A stretch of DNA of 64,000 nt from Bacteroidia bacterium (GCA_030429205.1 JAUICZ010000002.1:310001-374000), one strand, 5' to 3'; positions 53,023-61,912 are shown, counted from the stretch's first letter. Made by a program: numbers and translations. The notes: generated from the sequence alone by a model not told the origin.

Positions 53023-53715
53023 ATGGAAGAGAAAATCATAATAGCGATAGACGGACACTCATCTTGCGGCAAGAGTACATTAGCCAAAGACATGGCAAGA
53101 GAACTGGGTTATAAACACATAGACAGTGGAGCTATGTACAGAGCTATTACCCTTCATTTTATTAGAAACAATGTAAACATTTCTGATACTGAAGAAGTAA
53201 AAGCAGCGCTGGATGGCGTAAAACTAAGCTTCGTATACAATGAGCTCAAACAAACATCAGAAATATGCCTGAACGGTGAAGATGTGGCACACCAGATACA
53301 CGAAATGATAGTAGCTGAAAGAGTGAGCGATGTAGCTGCACTGAAAGATGTTCGCGAGTATGCTGTAGAGCAGCAAAGAGCTATGGGCATAGAAAAAGGC
53401 ATAGTAATGGACGGACGAGATATTGGCACTGTTGTATTTCCTGACGCGGAGCTTAAGTTGTTCATGACCGCAGATATGGATGTGAGAGCAAAAAGACGCT
53501 TTCAGGAGTTGTATGAAAAGAACCCTAACATTACTTACGAAGAAGTAATGGCTAACATTCAAATGAGGGATTATATCGATAGCAATCGTGAAGAAAGTCC
53601 GTTAAGACAAGCTGAAGATGCGGTTGTGCTAAACAATGCCAAAATGAGTAGAGAAGAGCAGCTGAAAACAGCACTGGGTTGGGTAAAAGAAAGAACAGCT
53701 AAACTTGCTACATAA
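53023..53715 (+). CDS. cmk: Cytidylate kinase
   Basis: The 230-residue protein has the P-loop IAIDGHSSCGKSTLAKD, the YKHIDSGAMYRA block, MDGRDIGTVVFPDAELKLF and RRFQELYEKNPNITYEEV, all typical of (d)CMP kinase. It makes CDP/dCDP from CMP/dCMP. It stands alone, followed by a terminator. Confidence 0.97.
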   Translation: MEEKIIIAIDGHSSCGKSTLAKDMARELGYKHIDSGAMYRAITLHFIRNNVNISDTEEVKAALDGVKLSFVYNELKQTSEICLNGEDVAHQIHEMIVAERVSDVAALKDVREYAVEQQRAMGIEKGIVMDGRDIGTVVFPDAELKLFMTADMDVRAKRRFQELYEKNPNITYEEVMANIQMRDYIDSNREESPLRQAEDAVVLNNAKMSREEQLKTALGWVKERTAKLAT

Positions 53716-53745
53716 AATCACCTTTAAATAATTTCTCTTTTTCAG

Positions 53746-53774
53746 ATTGACTTGCCAATTTTGAGCAAGTCAAT
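53746..53774 (+). terminator. Intrinsic terminator after cmk
   Basis: ATTGACTTGC and GCAAGTCAAT pair around CAATTTTGA and are followed by TTTATTT. It ends 8 bases before the next start codon. Confidence 0.8.
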
Positions 53775-53782
53775 TTTATTTA

Positions 53783-55459
53783 ATGCACATGACGAATAGC
53801 CAAATATCAGATCATTTCACATTACTGTCTAAACTAATGGACATACACGGAGAAGATGCCTTCAGAGCTAAAAACTATAGTGTAGCGGCCTATTATATAG
53901 ACAAGCTGCCTCGCCAGGCAGAGGAGATGGATGATGCTGAACTATTTAACACAAAAGGAATAGGCAAAAGTACTGGTGCAAAAATTCGAGAGTTGATAGA
54001 AACAGGCAAACTACAGGCTTTAGAAGACATTATGACTAAAACACCGTCAGGCGTTTTAGATATGATGCAAATAAAGGGCTTAGGTCCTAAAAAAATCGCA
54101 CTTATATGGAAGGAGATGGGCATTGAAAGTGTCGGAGAACTAGAATATGCATGTCATGAAAACCGACTATCAACTTACAAAGGCTTTGGTGCTAAAACAC
54201 AACAAAGCATCATTGACAATATTGCCTTTATCAGAGCCAATCAAAACTTTAGGTTGTGGGCAGAAGTAGAGGATATTTCTAACATGCTTATCTCTCAGCT
54301 GGGAAAAGCCAACCCCGGTAAACTTTTTTCTTTGACAGGGGCAATACGCAGGCAATTACCTACCCTTGAATATATAGACTTTATTACCGATACTGAAAAG
54401 GAAACTATCAAACAGCAGTTTGGCGTAACAAAAGGAGTAGAGATAACGGAAGAAGGAGAACTGCTTTTAGTGCAGGCTCCTAACCAACTACTTATTCGTG
54501 TACATTTTTCTGACACTCGAAGCTTTTATAAAAACCTATTCATAACTACTGCTAATGAAGATTTCTTAACTGCATTCAATATGCAGTATACCTTACCAAC
54601 AAACCCTAATAACGAAGCAGAAATTTTTGAGCAAAACAACCTGCAGTATATTCACCCGGCACAAAGAGAAACAGCAGAAATACTGAATATTGCTGCCCAA
54701 CAAAAACTCCCGACACTCATACAAACAGAGGATATAAAATCTATTATACACTCCCACTCTACATGGAGTGACGGTGCAGATACTATAGACGCAATGGCCA
54801 AAGCTTGTATTGAAAAAGGGTATGAATACATGGTGATTAGCGACCACTCTCAAGCTGCCTTTTATGCTAATGGTTTAACGCCCGAGCGAATTGCACAACA
54901 ACATCATGAAATAGACCAGATAAATGATAAGTTAGCACCATTTAAAATTTTCAAAAGCATAGAAGTTGATATACTGAATGATGGAAGTTTAGATTATAGT
55001 GACGATGTATTAGCCACTCTTGATCTTGTTATAGCATCAGTACATACTAACCTGAAAATGACCGAAGCAAAGGCTATGGACCGTGTGTTGAAAGCAATAC
55101 GCAATCCGTACACTACAATACTGGGTCACCCAACGGGCAGGTTATTGTTATCACGCGAAGGCTATCCATTATACCACAAGGTAATCATTGATGAATGTGT
55201 AAAAAACAATGTGGTAATTGAAATAAACGCTCACCCACGTCGTTTAGATTTAGACTGGCAGTATATTAAATATGCTATTGAAGCAGGCGCTACCCTCTCC
55301 ATCAACCCGGATGCACATGCGATTACCGGCTATCACGATGTACACTATGGTGTATTAGCCGCACAAAAAGGCGGGCTTACCAAAGAGCGCAACCTAAGTA
55401 GTTATACGCTAAAGGAGTTTGAGGAGTTTTTAGCTAAATACAAACAAAAGCTTTCATGA
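53783..55459 (+). CDS. PolX-like protein with PHP domain, polymerase site apparently degenerate
   Basis: The 558-residue protein has the PolX order: N-terminal helix-hairpin-helix region (FNTKGIGKSTGAKIRELIET, MQIKGLGPKKIALIWKEMG), a Pol beta-like core, and a C-terminal PHP domain. PHP metal motifs are intact: IIHSHSTWSDG, ISDHS, SIEVDIL, ASVHTN, LGHPTGR, INAHP, NPDAHA. In the core the usual GSxRRG...GDxDxL motif reads TGAIRRQLPTLEYIDFIT, so the first catalytic Asp is Tyr. PolX is a repair polymerase with 3'-5' exonuclease activity; here probably only the PHP phosphoesterase remains. A second ATG at 53789 is possible. Confidence 0.85.
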   Translation: MHMTNSQISDHFTLLSKLMDIHGEDAFRAKNYSVAAYYIDKLPRQAEEMDDAELFNTKGIGKSTGAKIRELIETGKLQALEDIMTKTPSGVLDMMQIKGLGPKKIALIWKEMGIESVGELEYACHENRLSTYKGFGAKTQQSIIDNIAFIRANQNFRLWAEVEDISNMLISQLGKANPGKLFSLTGAIRRQLPTLEYIDFITDTEKETIKQQFGVTKGVEITEEGELLLVQAPNQLLIRVHFSDTRSFYKNLFITTANEDFLTAFNMQYTLPTNPNNEAEIFEQNNLQYIHPAQRETAEILNIAAQQKLPTLIQTEDIKSIIHSHSTWSDGADTIDAMAKACIEKGYEYMVISDHSQAAFYANGLTPERIAQQHHEIDQINDKLAPFKIFKSIEVDILNDGSLDYSDDVLATLDLVIASVHTNLKMTEAKAMDRVLKAIRNPYTTILGHPTGRLLLSREGYPLYHKVIIDECVKNNVVIEINAHPRRLDLDWQYIKYAIEAGATLSINPDAHAITGYHDVHYGVLAAQKGGLTKERNLSSYTLKEFEEFLAKYKQKLS

Positions 55460-55460
55460 A

Positions 55461-56387
55461 TTATTTCATATAAGTATTCATGAGTTTAATAAACTCATCC
55501 TGCTGGTCTATAAAAACACTGTGCGATGCATTTTCTACTACCATAAGTTTAGACTTACCAATAGCATCGCTTATTGCCTGAAGCTGTATTGAATCGAACA
55601 GCCCATCGTCTTTACCATAGATACCATAAACAGGTACTTTATCCTTTAGCTGCTTTAACCTGTTGTACATCACCAGTGTCGTGTAGTGTTCATTATCATA
55701 AAACCCTTTTACAGGATCCTGAGTCATGTACGATGCTTGTTTAATATCCTCAGACTGTTTCATATCAGCCTTAATTTTTTTTGTATTATCTGCTGGATGC
55801 TCTGTACTATACAGTCCACTGGCCATTGCATGCATAAAGCAGTAATTAGCATATATTATCGAAGTAGAATCCATTGATTCTAACATCTTCAGGTAGTTCA
55901 ATTGTTGCTGTTTATTGCTTTTCGTATAGGAGTCTCTGGCATTCTTCAAAATAGCTTTAAATGTTTGCGGAAAGCTCATCGGTGCACCAACAAGAATAAG
56001 GTTGTTTACCTTACCTGGATATTTTTCAGCATATACCAAGCCTAACGTTCCTCCCCAGCTATGACCAATAAGACTCGCATTTTCTACCCCATACTTTTTA
56101 TACACCTCATCCATATCTGAAATAGCCTCTTCAAATGTGTATTTACTATTCTTCATACTATCAGAACGTCCGCAACCTCTTTGATCGAAGACTATTACAT
56201 GAAACCCTTCTTCTGCCAACCTCTGCGCGGTAGACGCTTCAAATGTAAATGAGTTATAACCCGGTCCGCCATGAAGAAATATAATGACTGGGTTGCTCTT
56301 GTCCCCAAAAGCTTTGCTGTACATCTGCCCGAATGTGTTATGTACTGCAGCAATAACTAACAGGAGTAATAATATCGACCTTTTCAT
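55461..56387 (-). CDS. Exported alpha/beta hydrolase
   Basis: The 308-residue protein has a signal peptide (to about FGQ at 21), the HGGPGYNSF oxyanion block, DQRGCGRSD, the nucleophile elbow GHSWGG, and a late His in NASHSVFID. This pattern is that of the proline-iminopeptidase/S33-like branch. Periplasmic location is likely; substrate unknown. It converges on the PolX-like gene with one base between the stops. Confidence 0.85.
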   Translation of the reverse strand: MKRSILLLLLVIAAVHNTFGQMYSKAFGDKSNPVIIFLHGGPGYNSFTFEASTAQRLAEEGFHVIVFDQRGCGRSDSMKNSKYTFEEAISDMDEVYKKYGVENASLIGHSWGGTLGLVYAEKYPGKVNNLILVGAPMSFPQTFKAILKNARDSYTKSNKQQQLNYLKMLESMDSTSIIYANYCFMHAMASGLYSTEHPADNTKKIKADMKQSEDIKQASYMTQDPVKGFYDNEHYTTLVMYNRLKQLKDKVPVYGIYGKDDGLFDSIQLQAISDAIGKSKLMVVENASHSVFIDQQDEFIKLMNTYMK

Positions 56388-56408
56388 TTATACAGTTTTC
56401 GTTGTTTC

Positions 56409-56444
56409 ATGAGTTAAATCATTTTAAAGCTTGACTTAACTCAT
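56409..56444. promoter_or_regulatory. Inverted repeat between divergent genes
   Basis: ATGAGTTAA (56409-56417) and TTAACTCAT (56436-56444) form a perfect 9-base inverted repeat with an 18-base spacer, midway between the divergent hydrolase and flavodoxin-like genes. It could be an operator; no regulator is known. Confidence 0.4.
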
Positions 56445-56478
56445 AGAAGAGACATAAGATATACATTAATTTCAGATC

Positions 56479-57057
56479 ATGAAGAAACTCTTTCGCTTTA
56501 TGATCATAACAACCGCATCCATTTTGGCAATATGGATAATACTTACCATTTGGGCAGAATTACCTAAGGGATCAGATAAAGAATGGATTTTGGGTAATAA
56601 TAGCAGCAATAAAAAAGCACTCGTAGTGTATAACCCGGATCTGTTTTACAACTTAGACGAGCAGGTTTGCAAAGCTGCTGCAGAGGTTCTTGCCGAAAAA
56701 CAGTATCATGTAACGGTTACTACTGTAGCCGCAGCTAAAAGTATTGTAACTTCCGATTATAACCTTTACATAGTATGTGCAAACACTTACAACTGGCGCC
56801 CGGATTGGCCAACAACTAGCTTCATCAAAAGCACAAACTTAAAAGACAAACATGTTATGGCTATTACTTTAGGTTCCGGTTCTACTAAAGTCTCTCAAAA
56901 ACACCTGGAAGAAAAAATCAAAAAAGCAGGTGGACACCTTTTAGCATCACGTTCGCTGTGGCTCATGCGCCCCAATGATGAGACAAGGATTAAGGAAAAG
57001 AATGTAAAGGTGGGTATTTCTATGACCAAAAGCTGGGTAAAAGAAGTCATTCAGTAA
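56479..57057 (+). CDS. Membrane-anchored flavodoxin-like protein
   Basis: The 192-residue product has one N-terminal span (6-28) and a domain of alpha/beta order (KKALVVYNPDLFYNLDE, SDYNLYIVCANTYNWRP, KHVMAITLGSGSTKVSQ) that resembles a flavodoxin-like fold. Typical FMN phosphate loops are not clearly conserved. The function is unknown. It is followed by the ClpP-type gene 61 bases on, same direction. Confidence 0.6.
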   Translation: MKKLFRFMIITTASILAIWIILTIWAELPKGSDKEWILGNNSSNKKALVVYNPDLFYNLDEQVCKAAAEVLAEKQYHVTVTTVAAAKSIVTSDYNLYIVCANTYNWRPDWPTTSFIKSTNLKDKHVMAITLGSGSTKVSQKHLEEKIKKAGGHLLASRSLWLMRPNDETRIKEKNVKVGISMTKSWVKEVIQ

Positions 57058-57118
57058 TATTTATCCACAATTGCAAACCATGGACTATACTCCACCCCTT
57101 ATACTTGTATAAAAACTA

Positions 57119-57673
57119 ATGCAAGAAAAAGAATTAGCACCGGGGCAACTAATAGAACAATCTCTACTCGATTCGCGCAAAGTATTTTTGTGGGGTGCGG
57201 TAGAAGACAAAACTGCTAGAAAAGTAGTAGATCAATTACAATATTTATCTGTAATAGACGAAAATGCACCAATACATTTCCATATCAACAGTCCGGGAGG
57301 TGTTGTCACATCTGGTTTTGCGATATACGATATAATGAACATTATAAAAACGCCCGTGTATACCTACTGCATAGGATTTGCAGCATCAATGGGTTCAATA
57401 TTACTATCTGCAGGCGAGAAAGGGCACAGATACATATACCCAACTGCTGAAGTGATGATACATCAACCCGGAGCAGGTGGCTTTCAAGCAACCTATGCCG
57501 ACATAGAGATACATGCAAAACATATTATGAAGACCAAAGAAGTCAGTGCCAGAATATTAGCTGACAACTGTAGTAAAACCGTAAAAGAAATATATACGGA
57601 TTTTGACCGCGATTACTGGATGGATGCAACGGCTGCAGTAGAATACGGCATTGTTGATAAGATTGTTAGCTAG
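57119..57673 (+). CDS. ClpP-type serine protease subunit
   Basis: The 184-residue protein has the ClpP fold with the catalytic Ser90 (GFAASMGS), His115 (IHQPGAG) and Asp161 (YTDFDRDYW), and the INSPGG oxyanion block. It lacks the N-terminal propeptide-like part of the main ClpP and has diverged sequence, so it may be a second, paralogous ClpP. ClpP forms heptameric rings with ClpX/A-type ATPases; none is adjacent. The stop shares the CTAG palindrome with the stop of the MerR gene. Confidence 0.88.
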   Translation: MQEKELAPGQLIEQSLLDSRKVFLWGAVEDKTARKVVDQLQYLSVIDENAPIHFHINSPGGVVTSGFAIYDIMNIIKTPVYTYCIGFAASMGSILLSAGEKGHRYIYPTAEVMIHQPGAGGFQATYADIEIHAKHIMKTKEVSARILADNCSKTVKEIYTDFDRDYWMDATAAVEYGIVDKIVS

Positions 57674-58068
57674 GCTGCAAGAGACATCTCAGGTAAATCA
57701 AGAATTTTAGTTTGCTCTTCTTCCATCAAACTATATAACTCTCTATTGAGTTTAAGCTTGATATCGTGCAACTTCTCTATCTCTTCATCCACACCCGACA
57801 GCTTTATTTCAATCAGCTTAATGAGCTTAGAAATGTCTAACACTTTAATAGACTGCAATACAACCAACTCTCTGATTTCTTCTAGCGTAAAACCAAGCTC
57901 TTTGTACTTCTTCAACGTTTTTAGGAGTAGAAGTGTTTCTTCCGGATAATCTTTATAGTTGTTTTCGCGGCGTGCTTTTTTAGGCAGAACTATCAAACCG
58001 ATCTTTTCATAATACCTGATGGTATCTCTTGAAAAACCAGACCGTTTTGATAGTTCTCCTATAAGCAT
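57670..58068 (-). CDS. MerR-family transcriptional regulator
   Basis: The 132-residue protein has the MerR N-terminal winged helix (LIGELSKRSGFSRDTIRYYEKIGLI) and a coiled-coil dimerisation helix (KLIEIKLSGVDEEIEKLHDI). No cysteine cluster at the C-terminus, so a metal sensor is unlikely. It converges on the ClpP-type gene, overlapping by 4 bases, and follows ppa by 6 bases. Confidence 0.9.
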   Translation of the reverse strand: MLIGELSKRSGFSRDTIRYYEKIGLIVLPKKARRENNYKDYPEETLLLLKTLKKYKELGFTLEEIRELVVLQSIKVLDISKLIKLIEIKLSGVDEEIEKLHDIKLKLNRELYSLMEEEQTKILDLPEMSLAA

Positions 58069-58074
58069 ATCTTA

Positions 58075-58611
58075 TTATTTACCGAATTTCTCTTTGTAAT
58101 CCTGAATGCTCTGATTTACAATTTCCATGGCTGTTTCCTTATCCTGAAAATCGTCTACAACAACGGTCTTGTTTTCCAGATTCTTGTAACTCTCAAAGAA
58201 GCTACGCAACTCTCTGATCCAGTGTTCCGGAAGGTCTGTTATATCCTTCATATGTATCACACTCATATCGTGCGTAGCAACAGCAATGATCTTGTCATCC
58301 ATTTCACCATTGTCCATCATCCTCATAGCGCCAATAACATTTGCCTCTACAATACACATAGGTACAATGGTGCTTTGTGACAATACTAATATATCAAGAG
58401 GGTCTCCATCATCACAATATGTTTGCGGTATAAAGCCATAGTTAGCCGGATAGTTTACAGATGAGTATAATACTCTATCAAGTATCAACATACCCGAATC
58501 TTTGTCTAATTCATATTTTGCTCTTGAATTCTTAGGAATCTCTATTATCCCATTCACCGTTTCCGGCACATTATTTCCTGTTGACACCTCGTGCCATGGA
58601 TGCTGCATCAT
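58075..58611 (-). CDS. ppa: Inorganic pyrophosphatase, family I
   Basis: The 178-residue protein has the signature [11 protein letters not shown], plus [18 protein letters not shown] and [17 protein letters not shown]. It hydrolyses PPi to two Pi and drives biosynthetic reactions. MerR gene lies downstream in the same direction. A TACTTTTG element at 58631-58638 (minus) may be its -7 box. Confidence 0.95.
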   Translation of the reverse strand: MMQHPWHEVSTGNNVPETVNGIIEIPKNSRAKYELDKDSGMLILDRVLYSSVNYPANYGFIPQTYCDDGDPLDILVLSQSTIVPMCIVEANVIGAMRMMDNGEMDDKIIAVATHDMSVIHMKDITDLPEHWIRELRSFFESYKNLENKTVVVDDFQDKETAMEIVNQSIQDYKEKFGK

Positions 58612-58639
58612 AATATTCTAGTATTAGCCGCAAAAGTAA

Positions 58640-58666
58640 AAAAGGTGCGGCAATGCCACACCTTTT
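58640..58666 (-). terminator. Terminator after the thiolase gene
   Basis: AAAAGGTG-C-GGC and GCC-A-CACCTTTT form a stem with one mismatch, giving a U-run on the minus strand after the thiolase stop. Confidence 0.75.
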
Positions 58667-58688
58667 AATAAAAATTTTTATTCTGTAA

Positions 58689-59867
58689 TTACATTTTCTC
58701 TATTACAACAGCACTAGCACCACCACCACCATTACAGATGCCGGCTGCACCATATTGTGCATTATTTTGATGTAATACATTAATTAGTGTTACAAGTATA
58801 CGAGCACCGCTACAACCTAAAGGATGCCCTAAAGAAACTGCACCACCATTTACATTCACTTGTTCAGGCTTTAAGTTCATTTTCTCCATGTTAGCTAACC
58901 CTACAACACTAAATGCTTCGTTTAACTCATAATAGCTAATATCATCCATTTTTAAACCTGCTTTTTCAACCGCTTTTGGCACTGCAAGCGCAGGAGATGT
59001 AGTAAACCACTCAGGTGCCTGTGCAGCATCTGCATACGACTTAATTTTTGCTATTGGCTTTAAGCCTAATGCCTCTGCTTTCTCTTTGCTAACTAACACC
59101 AATGCAGCAGCTCCATCATTCATTGTACTTGCATTTGCAGCAGTAACAGAACCATCTTTCTGGAATGCAGAACGTAATGCAGGTATTTTCTCAAATTTTA
59201 CATTAAAAGGCTCTTCATCTTTTGCAAAAACTATCGGATCTCCTTTACGTTGAGGAACCTCAACCGGTACTATCTCGTTCTCAAACTTACCACCCTCTAC
59301 TGAAGCCTGACTACGCTTGTAACTTTCAATAGCAAAGTTATCTTGAGCCTCACGAGTAATGTTACATTCACTCGCACAAAGCTCTGCAGCATTACCCATT
59401 GGGTAATCGTTGTATACATCGGTAAGACCATCTTTAGCCAAACCATCTATCATAGTAATGTTGCCGTATTTGTTACCCCAACGTTGTTTATCGTTGTAAA
59501 AAGGTACATTACTCATGCTTTCCATACCACCGGCAACAACAACATCCGCATCGCCTAACATGATGGCTTGAGCACCTTGCATAACAGCCTTCATACCACT
59601 TGCACATACTTTATTCACTGTTGTACATGGTACAGAATCAGGTACACCTGCAAAAATAGCAGCCTGACGTGCCGGAGCTTGACCTAAATTGGCTTGCATA
59701 ACACAGCCCATCAAAACTTCATTAACATCTTCGGTTTTTACACCTGCTTTTTCCAATGCTCCTTTTATAGCAATAGAACCTAGCTTAGTAGCTGAAAAGC
59801 CTTTTAAAGATCCGCCCCAGCTTCCCATAGCAGTACGTACAGCTGACACGATATAAACTTCTTTCAT
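58689..59867 (-). CDS. Acetyl-CoA C-acetyltransferase (thiolase)
   Basis: The 392-residue protein has the thiolase nucleophile C88 (NKVCASGMKAVMQG), GGMESMSNVPFY, NGGAVSLGHPLGCSGAR (active-site His) and CNGGGGASAVVIE (second Cys). It condenses or cleaves acetoacetyl-CoA. It appears to be a single gene. A TACATTTG element at 59893-59900 on the minus strand may be its -7 box. Confidence 0.95.
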   Translation of the reverse strand: MKEVYIVSAVRTAMGSWGGSLKGFSATKLGSIAIKGALEKAGVKTEDVNEVLMGCVMQANLGQAPARQAAIFAGVPDSVPCTTVNKVCASGMKAVMQGAQAIMLGDADVVVAGGMESMSNVPFYNDKQRWGNKYGNITMIDGLAKDGLTDVYNDYPMGNAAELCASECNITREAQDNFAIESYKRSQASVEGGKFENEIVPVEVPQRKGDPIVFAKDEEPFNVKFEKIPALRSAFQKDGSVTAANASTMNDGAAALVLVSKEKAEALGLKPIAKIKSYADAAQAPEWFTTSPALAVPKAVEKAGLKMDDISYYELNEAFSVVGLANMEKMNLKPEQVNVNGGAVSLGHPLGCSGARILVTLINVLHQNNAQYGAAGICNGGGGASAVVIEKM

Positions 59868-60024
59868 AGAATTGAATATTTTTAAAGACTGCCAAATGTA
59901 AGGAAAAAAGCAGTGAATATTAAGAGTGATAGAGAGCTACTATAGCAGTATAATATTCAAGTAGTTATTGAACTATCATTATATAGGGTTAATGTAAATA
60001 TTATCGTATCTTTACATATACCTT

Positions 60025-60699
60025 TTGAGAAAAAAACTAATACATATTACCCTCATTTTAGTGTGCTTTTGTAGTAATATAATTGCAGGAGAAACTGATT
60101 CCCCTGTAGATGACATATACAACGGCATACATTTCACTAATCATACAAAACTTGACAAAAATGTATTTGCTATAGCTTACAAAGGATACCTGAAACTCAA
60201 GCAAGAGCAGCGTGTAAATACTGAAAAGGACATACTTACAATTTGTGATTTTAGGTTATCTGCAAATAAATATCGTATTTGGGTGATAGACCTTACAAGT
60301 AACGAAGTAATGGTAAACGACTACGTTGCTCATGGACAAGGATCCGGAGAAGAATATGCAACAGCTTTTTCTAATAAAAACGGCTCCCATCAATCAAGTT
60401 TAGGATTTTACATCACAGGTAATACATACACCGGCAAACATGGCAACTCCCTTTACTTGCATGGCATGGATAAAGGATATAACTCTGAAGCATACAAACG
60501 AGCTATTGTAATGCACGGAGCAGGCTATGTAAGTAAGGATTTTGTATTAGGAACAGGAAGACTGGGCAGAAGCTGGGGTTGCCCTGCTCTAAGTAATGAG
60601 ATATCTGACAAGGTGATCAATTTGATTAAAGATGGTACCTGTCTGTTTATTTACTATCCTGATCAAAAGTATCTGAATACCTGTTACTGGCTACATTAA
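60025..60699 (+). CDS. Exported L,D-transpeptidase-like protein, TTG start
   Basis: The 224-residue product starts with TTG (no ATG precedes it before an in-frame stop at 59995) and a signal peptide RKKLIHITLILVCFCSN. The catalytic domain has LYLHGMDKGYNSEAYKRAIV, MHGAGYV and GRSWGCPAL, the His-rich and SxGCP motifs of the murein L,D-transpeptidase catalytic family. It would act on peptidoglycan cross-links or lipoprotein attachment in the periplasm. It converges on the alkyltransferase-like gene with one base between the stops. Confidence 0.82.
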   Translation: MRKKLIHITLILVCFCSNIIAGETDSPVDDIYNGIHFTNHTKLDKNVFAIAYKGYLKLKQEQRVNTEKDILTICDFRLSANKYRIWVIDLTSNEVMVNDYVAHGQGSGEEYATAFSNKNGSHQSSLGFYITGNTYTGKHGNSLYLHGMDKGYNSEAYKRAIVMHGAGYVSKDFVLGTGRLGRSWGCPALSNEISDKVINLIKDGTCLFIYYPDQKYLNTCYWLH

Positions 60700-60700
60700 C

Positions 60701-61051
60701 TTATAGCTCTAACTCTTTCAAGGGATCCCAAAACAACTGTTTAAAATTCACGACAACATCATCTACTATCACTACCCCCTCCTTTTCTAAAAGTTGCTGC
60801 ATTTTTTCAGGAGGATCAAAATGATGTTTGCCGGAAAGCAAACCATTACGGTTAACGACTCTATGAGCAGGCACATGGGGCTTTACACTTGTTGACAGAT
60901 TCATAGCATAACCTACCATTCTGGCACCAGATTTTAACCCTACAGCAGCTGCTACAGCACCATATGATGTTACTCGTCCTTTAGGCACCAATCTTACAAG
61001 GTCGTATATAGCACCATATATATGCGTTCTATCAACTTGTTTCTTTGCCAT
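60701..61051 (-). CDS. Alkyltransferase-like protein, active-site Cys replaced by Ala
   Basis: The 116-residue protein matches the DNA-binding domain of O6-alkylguanine-DNA methyltransferase (VPKGRVTSYGAVAAAVGLKS, ARMVGYAM), but the acceptor motif PCHRV reads PAHRVV, so Cys is Ala. Such proteins (ATL) bind alkylated guanine without transferring the group and hand lesions to nucleotide excision repair. It is the last gene of the trmB run and overlaps DUF5522 by 20 bases. Confidence 0.85.
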   Translation of the reverse strand: MAKKQVDRTHIYGAIYDLVRLVPKGRVTSYGAVAAAVGLKSGARMVGYAMNLSTSVKPHVPAHRVVNRNGLLSGKHHFDPPEKMQQLLEKEGVVIVDDVVVNFKQLFWDPLKELEL

Positions 61052-61223
61052 TATTTTTCCTGGCTTCTAACAATTTACTGCGTTTCACATCAGGTACATT
61101 TTCATATTCGTAAGGACAGTGTTTACACCCTCTTCCACAACAAGAACCTCTTTCTAAGTGAAACTTTTCTGTAAAAACCAGAAACCCCTCTTCGTTTATG
61201 TAATAGTTATCCTCTTGAGACAA
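61032..61223 (-). CDS. DUF5522-family small Cys-rich protein
   Basis: The 63-residue product has YINEEGFLVFTEKFHLERGS and CCGRGCKHCPYEY, a cysteine cluster typical of DUF5522. Metal binding is likely, function unknown. It overlaps trmB by 17 bases and the ATL gene by 20 bases, indicating a tightly coupled operon. Confidence 0.82.
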   Translation of the reverse strand: MSQEDNYYINEEGFLVFTEKFHLERGSCCGRGCKHCPYEYENVPDVKRSKLLEARKNNGKETS

Positions 61224-61911
61224 TTGCCTTATGTTTTTTATGTCTTTCAGGTATGTCTATTTCTTCATCAGGTAGTTTAAAAGAAATATAGTTTATTATA
61301 CGCCCTTCAGCCAGATGCATTTCTTCATAAAATGTTTTTATAGCTAAAGCCCCTGTTGCTTTCCCTTTGCCGTAAATATCTTGAATATCTTCTACTATAA
61401 CACAACCTGTCTCTTTTATCATTTCGTGTGTATAGTCGTATAGTTCTTTTGAATCTGTTTTGAGGTTTACTGTGCCGCCTTTTTTTAGTATTCTTTGGTA
61501 TCTGTATAGAAAACGCGGGTGTGTGAGTCTGTTATTTTCTCTGGAGTCTCTCAAAAACGGGTCTGGAAATATGATCCATATTTTTTCAACTTCTCCCTGT
61601 TCAAAATAATCCTCTATCTGTAATATATGAGTACGCAAAAAAGAAACGTTACTCAACTCTTCATCTAATGCTTGCTTTGCTCCTATATAAATACGGTTGC
61701 CTTTTACATCAACCCCTATAAAATTTCTATCCTGATGTTCTCTACCAAGATTTACGCTATACTCCCCTTTTCCACATGCAAGTTCTAGTGTTATTGGATT
61801 ACTATTTCCAAAAAACTCGCCCCATTTACCTTTTATACCTTCAGGGTATTGTAACACATTCTTGAATTCATCTATAGCTCTGAATCTTATCAACTTTTTC
61901 TGCCCCATCAT
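61207..61911 (-). CDS. trmB: tRNA (guanine-N7-)-methyltransferase
   Basis: The protein starts MMGQKKLIRF at 61911 (or one codon later at 61908). The SAM site TLELACGKGEYSVNLG, the acidic loop and WIIFPDPFLRDSRENNRLTH (a variant of the FPDPWPKKRH block) are present, and TDSKELYDYTHEMI follows. It methylates G46 of tRNA. TATCTTTG ends 2 bases upstream of the first ATG, which would place transcription start at the ATG itself. Confidence 0.92.
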   Translation of the reverse strand: MMGQKKLIRFRAIDEFKNVLQYPEGIKGKWGEFFGNSNPITLELACGKGEYSVNLGREHQDRNFIGVDVKGNRIYIGAKQALDEELSNVSFLRTHILQIEDYFEQGEVEKIWIIFPDPFLRDSRENNRLTHPRFLYRYQRILKKGGTVNLKTDSKELYDYTHEMIKETGCVIVEDIQDIYGKGKATGALAIKTFYEEMHLAEGRIINYISFKLPDEEIDIPERHKKHKAIVSRG

Positions 61912-61912
61912 G

